Part shown: positions 47,647 through 56,700 of the stretch, one piece after another
Layout of the letters: every line of letters starts with the position of its first letter
Numbering within the stretch: the stretch's first letter is position 1
NCBI GenBank assembly: GCA_021324395.1
Contig: JAJPJG010000036.1
Span: 1-64,000 of the forward strand
Direction of reading: 5' to 3'
Length of the DNA: 64,000 nt
Source of the DNA: Spartobacteria bacterium
GTDB taxonomy: Bacteria > Verrucomicrobiota > Verrucomicrobiia > Chthoniobacterales > Chthoniobacteraceae
Notes under the pieces: generated by a model
Databases searched by the model: none
What the model saw: the letters and a program-made list of their open reading frames with translations, nothing else
What the model was told of the DNA's origin: nothing
Made by a program: the position numbers and the translations under genes

Positions 47647-48453
47647 TTATCCTCCGACGGCCTGGTAATGCCGCACTCCGCGTGACCACATCATCCGCGC
47701 CGTAAACCACGTCGCGAGCAGCCATCCCGTTTGAATCGCGAAGCCGCTCCACAACTGCGCTCCCCTCACCTTTTCCAAAAAAACCGCAATCGGGAAAAAC
47801 AGCTCGTAGGTAAACGGCAGCCATTGCAGCGCGCCTTGCAGCCACGCCGGCATGATATCGAGCGGGAAAATGTGACCGCTCAGGAAATATTCGAACGAGT
47901 AAAGAATGAACACGATGGTGGAAATCTCGAGAATCCAGAACGCGAGCATCGCCAGCGAATACGCGACGAAAAATTGGATCATGCCCGCCATCGCCAATGA
48001 CACCACCGCGAGCGGCCACGTCAGCGGATCGCGCGGCAGCGTGATGTAATCGCGGAAATACCAAAAGATCGCGGCGACCGGCAGCAGCGTCACCACGGTG
48101 TATAACACACGATAACTCAGGAAAAGGCTGACTCGATACGCGAGATAGTTGATCGGTTTTGTCAGGAATGAGTTGATCAGTCCGTCGCGAATGTCCGCTG
48201 CGATCTGCCATTCGTCCTCCGTCGGCGTGACCAGATTGTCCACTAAAATGGTCAGCATGAAATAATAGATCATTGAGTGGTATTCGTAGCCGCCAACGCT
48301 CTGTTGCCGCTCCGCAAATATCGCCCGCCAGATGAACACCGTTCCCGCCAGCGGGACGAAACCGAACAGCGAGCGCAACAGAAAATTCCAGCGATATACG
48401 AACGTATTCTGCAGGCCGATATCAAAGACCTTGGCGTATTTTGCGAGATTCAT
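47647..48453 (-). CDS. ABC-2-type transporter permease, second subunit
   Basis: 268 residues from MNLAKYAKVFDIGLQNTFVY. Six helices, with GYEYHSMIYYFMLTILVDNL, EWQIAADIRDGLINSFLTKP and LSYRVLYTVVTLLPVAAIFW. Paralogous to the downstream permease; the start codon follows from the pattern. The two genes are 3 bp apart. Confidence 0.75.
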   Translation of the reverse strand: MNLAKYAKVFDIGLQNTFVYRWNFLLRSLFGFVPLAGTVFIWRAIFAERQQSVGGYEYHSMIYYFMLTILVDNLVTPTEDEWQIAADIRDGLINSFLTKPINYLAYRVSLFLSYRVLYTVVTLLPVAAIFWYFRDYITLPRDPLTWPLAVVSLAMAGMIQFFVAYSLAMLAFWILEISTIVFILYSFEYFLSGHIFPLDIMPAWLQGALQWLPFTYELFFPIAVFLEKVRGAQLWSGFAIQTGWLLATWFTARMMWSRGVRHYQAVGG

Positions 48454-48560
48454 GCGGCGGTTTGTTGAGCAATGTATCGTCCCGACCGCGAAAGCTGCGA
48501 GCGCGGAGTGATTCCGAAGTTGGAAGCCGGGGCGGACACTGCTTAGCATGGCGGCGCCCT

Positions 48561-48905
48561 GTGAAAATTTTCAAACGCCTCGCGATTCTATTCCTGCTCA
48601 TCGTGATTTTTTCCGTCGTGAGCTGGTGCTCGTTCTACGGCTTTTACATTGCCGCGCGTCTTTTCTACTCGGTGCCCGTTGCGCGCGCGTGCGACGCAAT
48701 CGGGGGCGTGATTCTCGTGCCGGCGCGGCTTTTTCTCCGCTGCTTCCGCATGGCGGATCAAAGTTCCGCACTGGCGGATCCAATGTTCTTCGCGACGATA
48801 AATGGCACGCTGCTCGGGATTATTTGCTATGGCGTTATGCGAACGGTTGGGTCGCGACGAAAAATCGCCGAGGACGACCAATCTGAATCTTTGCACAACC
48901 GGTGA
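48561..48905 (+). CDS. Small membrane protein of unknown function
   Basis: 114 residues; GTG at 48561 is the most likely start (KIFKRLAILFLLIVIFSVVS). Two to three helices; FYGFYIAARLFYSVPVARAC, ATINGTLLGIICYGVMRTVG. No family recognised. Divergent from the permeases. Confidence 0.5.
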   Translation: MKIFKRLAILFLLIVIFSVVSWCSFYGFYIAARLFYSVPVARACDAIGGVILVPARLFLRCFRMADQSSALADPMFFATINGTLLGIICYGVMRTVGSRRKIAEDDQSESLHNR

Positions 48906-48929
48906 GCCATTTCGTATGTTGAAACAGTT

Positions 48930-49688
48930 ATGACCTCCCTCTCCCTCAAACAAGCCGACGGCTCGGAAACCACGCACGAACTCGATCGCGATCTCATGAC
49001 GGTCGGACGCGAGCCGCACAGTAAGATTCTCCTCGATGACAGCACAACCTCGATTTACCACGCCGAAATCCGGCACGCTGGCGGTGTTTACATTTTGCGC
49101 GATGCGGGTTCGTCAAACGGCACTTTCGTAAATGGAAATCGCGTGACCGAATGCGAGCTGCACGATGGCGACATCGTGAACTTCGCGGGCCAGGAAGCGG
49201 TGTTTCATAGCGATGAAGCGCCGAAACCGGCTGCGCTGCCGCACGAGAAATTCGCGCATGCCTTCGCGTTGAAGCTGAAGCATCTCGGCATTTTTCATCG
49301 CGAAAATAAAGAGCCCGAACCCGAGCCGACGCCGGAACCGCAGCAGCCGATGTTTGTTCACACGGCTTTGTTCTGGCTGAAGTCGACATTAACCGATGAC
49401 CAGATCGAACTTTTCGAAGAGCGTCTCGCAGCGCTCACGAAAATAGAAACGGTGCATGCGGCTTATTTCGGCAAGCCTGCGGAAACAGATCGGCCTGTGA
49501 TCGACCGCAGCTATTCCTATGCTCTGACGTTGATTTTTGAAGATCGCGCAAAGCAGGACGCGTATCAGCTTGATCCGATTCACATCAAGTTCCTGATGGA
49601 TTGCGACCGCATGTGGAGCCGGCTAACAGTGTATGACGTGCAAGGTATCGCGCCACGCGCAGTGGAGTGTGAAGCGGTTGAGGAGTAG
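48930..49688 (+). CDS. FHA-domain protein fused to a Dabb (stress-responsive barrel) domain
   Basis: 252 residues from MTSLSLKQADGSETTHELDR. Residues 1-100 are an FHA domain: VGREPHSKILLDDSTTSIYH, HAEIRH and LRDAGSSNGTFVNGNRV, with the Arg, Ser/His and Asn that read phosphothreonine. A Pro/Glu linker (EPEPEPTPEPQQP) follows. Residues 145-245 are a Dabb dimeric alpha-beta barrel (FVHTALFWLKSTLTDDQIEL, FEDRAKQDAYQLDPIHIKF). This pairing is unusual. Confidence 0.8.
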   Translation: MTSLSLKQADGSETTHELDRDLMTVGREPHSKILLDDSTTSIYHAEIRHAGGVYILRDAGSSNGTFVNGNRVTECELHDGDIVNFAGQEAVFHSDEAPKPAALPHEKFAHAFALKLKHLGIFHRENKEPEPEPTPEPQQPMFVHTALFWLKSTLTDDQIELFEERLAALTKIETVHAAYFGKPAETDRPVIDRSYSYALTLIFEDRAKQDAYQLDPIHIKFLMDCDRMWSRLTVYDVQGIAPRAVECEAVEE

Positions 49689-49715
49689 TCACTCTCAACC
49701 TTAGCTACTAACTCG

Positions 49716-51125
49716 ATGACCACTTTCATTACCGACGACTTCCTTCTGCAATCCGATGTCGCGCGTGAGCTTTACCATGAGCATGCGAAATCGCAGCGCA
49801 TTTTCGATTACCACTGTCACCTGCCGCCGCAGCAGATTGCGGCGAATCGCAAGTTCGAAAACCTCACGCAGATTTGGCTTGAAGGCGATCACTACAAATG
49901 GCGCGCGATGCGCTCAAATGGCATTCCCGAGAAGTATTGCACCGGCGACGCAAGTGACTGGGAGAAGTTTCTCGCCTACGCACGCACGGTGCCGAAGACG
50001 CTGCGCAATCCGCTCTATCACTGGACGCATCTCGAGCTGCAACGCTATTTCGGCATCGACGAATTGCTGAACGAAGAATCGGCGAAGTCGATTTGGAATC
50101 GCGCCAATGAGCAGCTCACGCAGATGCCGGTGCAAGCGCTTTTGGAGAAAAGCAACGTCGCTGTCGTCTGCACGACGGATGATCCGACTGACACGCTCGA
50201 TGCACACAAAGCGATCCGCGAAGAAGGAAAGCTAACAACGCGCATCTATCCTGCTTTTCGCCCCGACAAAGCGCTCAGCGTAGATCAGCCCGAAGCTTTC
50301 AATAGCTATATCGATAAGCTCGCCGAGGTAAGTGGAATCGTGTGCAATAGCTTTCAAAGCTATCTGTCGGCTTTAGAGCAGCGCCATAGCTTCTTTCACC
50401 AAATGGGCGGACGACTATCTGATCACGGTATGACTGTCGTCGACGCCATGGATTGCACGGAAAAAGACGCGCAGCAGATCTTCGACGCCACGCGCGCAGG
50501 CAGGCAACCCACGCCGGAAGAAGCCGCGAAGTTCCGCAGCTATATGATGCTTTTCTTCGGCCATCTCGATGCCGGCAAAGGCTGGACGAAACAGCTTCAC
50601 CTCGGCGCATTGCGCAACAATAACACGCGCCTGCTGCGCCAGCTCGGCGCTGATACAGGCTTCGACTCCATCGGCGACTGGCCCCAAGCTGCATCGCTCG
50701 CTCGTTATCTCGACAAGCTCGATAGCGATAATCGCCTGCCGAAGATGGTGCTCTATAACTTGAACCCTGCCGATAACTACGTTGTGGGCACGATGATCGG
50801 CAATTTCCAGGACGGAACGATTCCGGGGAAACTGCAATTTGGCAGCGGCTGGTGGTTTCTCGATCAAAAAGAAGCGATGGAATGGCAGCTCAACGCACTC
50901 TCAAACCTCGGCCTGCTCAGCCGCTTCGTCGGCATGCTCACCGATTCGCGCAGCTTCCTGTCATATCCGCGCCATGAATATTTCCGGCGCATTCTCTGCA
51001 ATATGATCGGTCGTGAAGTGGCAAATGGCGAATTGCCGCACGACGTAGAACTACTGGGCGGCATGGTGCGTGACATATGCTTTTGGAATGCGCACCGTTA
51101 TTTCGGGCTGGATGTAGGCGAATAA
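49716..51125 (+). CDS. uxaC: Glucuronate isomerase
   Basis: 469 residues from MTTFITDDFLLQSDVARELY. IFDYHCHLPPQQIAANRKFE is the amidohydrolase-type metal site. ALLEKSNVAVVCTTDDPTD, KGWTKQLHLGALRNNNTRLL and SRFVGMLTDSRSFLSYPRHE are the standard UxaC blocks. It converts D-glucuronate to D-fructuronate. Full length for the family. Start ATG is close behind the FHA gene (27 bp). Confidence 0.94.
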   Translation: MTTFITDDFLLQSDVARELYHEHAKSQRIFDYHCHLPPQQIAANRKFENLTQIWLEGDHYKWRAMRSNGIPEKYCTGDASDWEKFLAYARTVPKTLRNPLYHWTHLELQRYFGIDELLNEESAKSIWNRANEQLTQMPVQALLEKSNVAVVCTTDDPTDTLDAHKAIREEGKLTTRIYPAFRPDKALSVDQPEAFNSYIDKLAEVSGIVCNSFQSYLSALEQRHSFFHQMGGRLSDHGMTVVDAMDCTEKDAQQIFDATRAGRQPTPEEAAKFRSYMMLFFGHLDAGKGWTKQLHLGALRNNNTRLLRQLGADTGFDSIGDWPQAASLARYLDKLDSDNRLPKMVLYNLNPADNYVVGTMIGNFQDGTIPGKLQFGSGWWFLDQKEAMEWQLNALSNLGLLSRFVGMLTDSRSFLSYPRHEYFRRILCNMIGREVANGELPHDVELLGGMVRDICFWNAHRYFGLDVGE

Positions 51126-51274
51126 GGAAGAACTTTGCCGGTAAAAGAGGAAACGTGCTTTTCATGACGTAAACCTTCATTTTGCAGCGGTTTGACCGCA
51201 AACACTGGTAATCATCTAAACCGTATCAGTGAACTACTTTTTGTATTGCTTATGTAAATGCGTAAATTAGGGAT

Positions 51275-52099
51275 GTGCGCCCCCAATTGGCCAGATTCCC
51301 CAGCAGCGGCAACCGGTTTGGAAATCCGAGACGGAAACCGGGCAGCGCGTTTACCCTAGTCGAGCTTCTCGTGGTCATCGGGATCATGGTCATCATGATG
51401 ACCATGCTGATTCCGGCCTTTAATACGATCCGCAACGGGTCGGACCTGACGAAAGCCAGTTACGATATTGCCGGCACGTTGTCGCAGGCTCGCGCATATG
51501 CGATGGCGAATGACACTTTTGTCTGGGTCGGGCTTTTGGAAGTCGATGCAGGTCAAAGCAATTCGGCATCGCGGCAAGTTCCTGGCGTGGGGACGCTGGC
51601 TATTGCTTCCATTGCCTCAAAAGACGGAACCCGCGGCTATGATATTAACAGTAGCACTTTATCCAATCCGGCGTGGAATTACAATAAAGGAGCCAATTTC
51701 GTCGCGGTTGGAAAACTGCAAAGATACGACAATGTTCATCTTGCCCCTCTTTTTTCCACGATTCCAAATAGCGGAGGGACAAAACGCCCGACCGTTAGCT
51801 CAGGTGCTTATCAACTGGGAAATTCAACGGCTAATCCCAATCCTGGTAAATGCGTAACGCCATTCGACTGGCCACTGGGAACAGACATTGACGCGGGCCA
51901 ATATTCCTTCAAGCGAGTCATAAACTTTGATCCCCAAGGTATCGCTCGAATTCAGTATTCGGGGAATAACGACAGCATCGAGCAATACATGGAAATCGGT
52001 CTGCAGCAGACCCACGGCACTGTCGTTAGCACCGGGTCGAACGTCGCGGCGGTGCAGGTCGATTGCATGTCCGGCTCCACCCATATTTACCGCCCATGA
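51275..52099 (+). CDS. Verru_Chthon cassette protein D (pseudopilin-like)
   Basis: 274 residues from GTG at 51275. A leader ending GSAFTLVELLVVIGIMVIMM is the type-IV-pilin/PulG processing region (cut before Phe, Glu at position 5). The rest is a beta-rich exported domain (SQARAYAMANDTFVWVGLLE). This is the D member of the Verru_Chthon D-B-C-A cassette known from Verrucomicrobia and Chthoniobacter. Role unknown; it may form a secretion pseudopilus. Confidence 0.82.
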   Translation: MRPQLARFPSSGNRFGNPRRKPGSAFTLVELLVVIGIMVIMMTMLIPAFNTIRNGSDLTKASYDIAGTLSQARAYAMANDTFVWVGLLEVDAGQSNSASRQVPGVGTLAIASIASKDGTRGYDINSSTLSNPAWNYNKGANFVAVGKLQRYDNVHLAPLFSTIPNSGGTKRPTVSSGAYQLGNSTANPNPGKCVTPFDWPLGTDIDAGQYSFKRVINFDPQGIARIQYSGNNDSIEQYMEIGLQQTHGTVVSTGSNVAAVQVDCMSGSTHIYRP

Positions 52100-52620
52100 A
52101 GAAAAAACGCGCCGCCTTTTCCCTGGTCGAAGTCACGCTTGCTCTTGGCATCGCAGCTTTTTGTCTCCTCGCCATATTTGGTCTGCTGCCCACCGGCTTA
52201 AATAGCAACCAAACGAGCATTCACCAGACGGTCGCTTCGGGACTGGCTTCAATGCTCGTTACCGATCTTCGTGCAACACCAAAGGCAGCTCCAGGAACAA
52301 CTACGGCGTATAAATCTCCGCGATTCCTCATCCCGATTCCCGCTTTTGGCAATGCCACGCACACACTCTTCCTTAAAGAGGATGGATCGATTTCTGGAAC
52401 CATTGATCAAAGTGCGAATGGCCTCTCATCACCACTCTACCGGGCAATGCTGGAGTTTAAAGGGCCTGCATTAAGGACTCCGCCGAATCAGATGGATAAA
52501 AGAGCGATGACTGTTCGCGTTCTCATTACCTGGCCGGCTCTGGCCGACTCTACCGCCAACACGATTCCCACAAAATTCGCCGGGTCATTTGAAACTGTCA
52601 CCACACTGGACCGCAATTGA
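52096..52620 (+). CDS. Verru_Chthon cassette protein B (pseudopilin-like)
   Basis: 174 residues from MKKKRAAFSLVEVTLALGIA, start at 52096 overlapping the D stop by ATGA. AAFSLVEVTLALGIAAFCLL is the prepilin cleavage segment. The rest is short, with strands ending SFETVTTLDRN. B member of the cassette. Confidence 0.8.
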   Translation: MKKKRAAFSLVEVTLALGIAAFCLLAIFGLLPTGLNSNQTSIHQTVASGLASMLVTDLRATPKAAPGTTTAYKSPRFLIPIPAFGNATHTLFLKEDGSISGTIDQSANGLSSPLYRAMLEFKGPALRTPPNQMDKRAMTVRVLITWPALADSTANTIPTKFAGSFETVTTLDRN

Positions 52621-53766
52621 ATGAACTCGAAAATTCGTCCTCCATTTTGTGCGAGCGCTTTTACGTTGGTGGAGCTTTTGGTCTCGATGGCCGTTCTGAC
52701 GCTGCTTTTCGTTGTGATGTCGCAGTTGGTAAATAGCACCACGATTGTTTCCACCAGCAGCAGGAAACAATTGGATGCCGACAGTGAAGCTCGCGTCGTC
52801 TTCGATCGCATGCTTCTGGATTTCGAAAAGATGATCAAAAGGAAGGATGTTGACTTTCTTTTTTCAAAGCAGAGCGGCGGCGGAAACTCGGGGAGCAACG
52901 ACAAGTTCTTCTTCTACAGCGAAGCACCGGCTTATGCCCCAAGCAGCCTAAGTTTCAAAAGCCCCGTGGCGCTGATCGGCTATCGAGTCAATTCCAGCTA
53001 CCAACTGGAACGTCTTGGAAAAATGCTGACCTGGTCCACGACCGGAAGCAATCCCGGCAGCGTGGTTTTCCTCACCTTTCCGCCCGGCAGCACTACACCG
53101 ATTCCTGGATCTACCTTGGCGGGGAGTTGGTCGGGCACAATCGGGACTTCTCCGCTCTACAACGGCACGGACAATGACTATCACGTAATTGCCGAGACGG
53201 TATATCGCATGGAATTCTGCTTTCAGGTGAAGGATCTATCGAGTTCAAATTCGCTTGGCGCGAAATATTCAAACTACCCTGTGGCTTATTTCGCCTCCGG
53301 TTCTACAAACTCCAGCACGATTAATAGTAATGCGCCAACCACCTCTGCCAATAGCGCAAAGGTCGGAGATCGGTGGTATGACAGCAGCGGCAATCACTCT
53401 TATTTTTGTTCTGCTGTTGATCCGACGACTCAAAAACCCACATGGCAGCCCTTGGGAATGGACGACGTTCTCGGCGTCGTTGTCACGATCGCGCTGCTGG
53501 ATAATACCAGCCGGCGGGTAATCCTGGATCCGACCACCAACGCGATCAGGTCAAGCCTGGGCGATAAGATGATCTCGGCTTTCAGTGATTCCAACAATTC
53601 CGACATTCAACCAAGCAGTGGCTCTCCAAAGCTCATGTCGGAGATATGGCTATCGAGTCTTAATACACCGAACTTTGCCTCCAACTCCGTCGATCCCGCC
53701 TTTCCAAGGATCGCAGCATCCCAAATCCGGATTTATCAACGCTGCTTCAGCTTAAAAGCAAAATAG
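52621..53766 (+). CDS. Verru_Chthon cassette protein C (pseudopilin-like)
   Basis: 381 residues from MNSKIRPPFCASAFTLVELL. ASAFTLVELLVSMAVLTLLF is the prepilin segment. Then come helices (DADSEARVVFDRMLLDFEKM) and a beta-rich C-terminal part. It begins at the base after the B stop. C member of the cassette, by order and N-terminal type. Confidence 0.82.
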   Translation: MNSKIRPPFCASAFTLVELLVSMAVLTLLFVVMSQLVNSTTIVSTSSRKQLDADSEARVVFDRMLLDFEKMIKRKDVDFLFSKQSGGGNSGSNDKFFFYSEAPAYAPSSLSFKSPVALIGYRVNSSYQLERLGKMLTWSTTGSNPGSVVFLTFPPGSTTPIPGSTLAGSWSGTIGTSPLYNGTDNDYHVIAETVYRMEFCFQVKDLSSSNSLGAKYSNYPVAYFASGSTNSSTINSNAPTTSANSAKVGDRWYDSSGNHSYFCSAVDPTTQKPTWQPLGMDDVLGVVVTIALLDNTSRRVILDPTTNAIRSSLGDKMISAFSDSNNSDIQPSSGSPKLMSEIWLSSLNTPNFASNSVDPAFPRIAASQIRIYQRCFSLKAK

Positions 53767-53771
53767 CTCCT

Positions 53772-56700
53772 ATGAAACTGCCCCCATCTTCCAAGCGGCG
53801 CGGAGCCGCCCTGGTTATTGTTCTAGCTTTTATCGTTCTCCTCACCGGCATGGTTGTAGCCTTCTTTGCGCGCGCGATGAGTGAGCGGCAAATCTCAAAT
53901 AGCAGCGCGAACCAGACGCGGGTGGATATTCTTGCGGATGGCGCCAGCGACCAGATTATCGCCGATTTGAAGCAGGAAATCACAGCATCGTCGGCAGCCA
54001 CGGTCATTGCCACCGGCACGGTCAATACCTACCTTTATCTCGCGGGGACAAACACCACCTTCGTCCCGTATCGTGTAGGCACAAATAACAATCTGCCAAA
54101 CCTCGTCAAACGGAGCGCCGCCGGGCAATCGTTTTTCTCCGGCGCCGCCTATGCCAATTCCACTAATTTTCCAGCGAGCAATCGCGCAGCTGTGGTATCC
54201 GGCACGGTAGGCGTCTCTTCCACTACTCAAACGATCAATTATCGGTATGTCTCGCCTGAGCGATGGAATAAATCCCTTTTGCTGCCGGTGACCAGTGGCA
54301 CCAGCTTTGATCCCACGCCGGCGGGCTTTGTTGCGCCCGACTGGGTTCTTGTGGCGCGCAGCGGCACGAATCCAACTACATGGTCCCCGAATCTAATCAC
54401 CTCCGGCACAGATCCGAATTCGGTGGTTGGTCGCTATGCTTATACAATTTATGATGAAGGAGGTCTGCTCGACGTCAATGCTGCCGGTTATCCGATGCAG
54501 GGCGGCACTGGCGCTTATACTAACCCGCTCCCGCTGCTTACAGGTTCACAGACTGGATATAAAAACAGTCTTGCCTTTGCCGATCTCACACAGATTCCCG
54601 GAATCAATTCCCTTACTACCGCGCAACAGCAGAAACTAACCTATAATCTTGTGGGATGGCGTAATTCCGCCACTGCGCAGCCAACCGGCTCTTTTCCAAA
54701 CCTCAGCTTCAGCACAGGAGCAAATTATTACAATTACCTTCTGGCCAATACCACCGGGTTTCTTACGGTCTCAGGAACTGCGCTGAATAATGGTCAATCC
54801 GACCGCATGTTCTCGAGCAGGCAGGAATTGATCAAGTTCCTGCAAAGCGGCCTTAGCATATCGGGCACCAATCTTTCAGCTCTGAACTATCTGACGACGT
54901 TCACTCGTGATATAAACCAGCCATCTTATGTCGCAGCCGTTCAGACGAACCCGTCCTCACCCCCACCCGTAGTTCTAGCTGCAAGCCAAGGCGGGAATAG
55001 TGCGGTCGGTGGCGACAAATTGATCAATCCCAGTTTTCCAGGCACACGAGTGCAGGCGTCCTTCACACGTCTCGATGGTTCCACTGCAAATATCGGTGAT
55101 CCATTGGTCAATAAGCGCTTTGCCCTCAACCGTCTTGCATGGGTCACTCCTTACGGTGCGATTTCAAATGGGGCCGTATATAATCCGGCGGTTCCGGCAG
55201 CGGTGATCACCGCTTTGAAAAACAACGGACTGACTGACAGCTACCTCTTGCTCGGCACCGCCCAGAATATCCAAAACTATTTCGGCCTGACTTGGGATGG
55301 CAGCAGGTGGGTTTATGACATACATCGAGGAACGTCTGGCACCGCGCGAATTATCAAGCTCGTCGGGAGGCCTTCTAGTGTTCCGACGGCAGATTCCGCC
55401 AAATACGTTCAGGATTCCAACCGCGAACCTGATTTCTTTGAGTTGTTGAAAGCAGGGATTTCTGTCGGCTCATTAGGCAAGGCGGCAACTACTTCCAATG
55501 CCGATATAACTTCGGGCCAGCAACCGAGCGCCTACGGCGTTGCGCAGGTCCCGCTCAACATGCGCTATGCTTTTGATAGCTCGGTTGATTACCATATCAT
55601 CCAAATTGGAGCTAACATCCTTAGCGAGATCAATCCCACGAGTTATCCGATTCGGATCGCCTTTGATGACGGGAGTGGCCGCGGCTCGGGTTTGCCAACG
55701 GGTCCAGCTTGGGAATTTCAGGGAGTCACAGACCTGCCTTATCTGCAATATGTCTTCAACGGTGGGCTGCGGATTCAAGCGCCGAATCCGGCGCCGACTG
55801 GCGGGGCGGCTGACAATTCACCCTTTCAATATCCAGTCTCGGTAAATAAGCCTCTGATTACTCCTGGAAACGCCTATATGATCCAGGTTCCTGCCGTCTG
55901 GAATCCGTATGATCCGAATGGCACGCCAGGCGTTCTTCGCCCAAGCCAGTTTCGGATTGTCATCGACAACAACGACCCCTTATCCCCCAGTGGGAGTAGT
56001 AACCCAAGCCTAAACGTCTGGCATGGAGCAGTGGCCGATGCTGCCACAACCGGACCGTCTGGACCGAACTCAGGAATGCTCCCTCCCCATCCGGTTTATT
56101 CGTGGACTGTGAGTGGATTGGGAAAGACCACGGAATATCCCACTCAACCGCCGAACTATCCATCGCCGGGCCGCGGAACCCCTATTTTTGATGCGGTGAA
56201 ATTCGACGACGGTAACGGCGCGCTATTTCGCGAGCCGACTGTTATTTTCAAAGCCCAGAGCGCCACCACCGGAAACGCGACGCGGGTTAACGCACTGCTA
56301 AATGCAACTCCCGGAAACGTAAGCCCCGCGCCGGGAAATATTACCTCATTGGATGCGAATCCATTACCGGGTGAAAGCGACGGCTCCACGGGCCCTTGGG
56401 CGCCGTTGGTTTTGGGTCAGTTCCCCTTGGCTTTTTCCAAGGACAATACCAACACGACCACTTACTACACGGGAACTGGCTTGATCGGGCTCGCAACGGG
56501 AAACGGCGATAACCGAGTTTACTTTACCTATCGCCTCCAGTATCAGGACGCGAGCGGTAATTGGATCACCTATGACACCAAGTATGGCCGGACGACCCAT
56601 GGGTTATGCGTTTTCCAATCAGATGTTACGCCTGGAACTTTTAGCCCATGTGTTATCAGAGGATCGGATCGAGGTGACTTTTCAACTTATAGCTGGGCCT

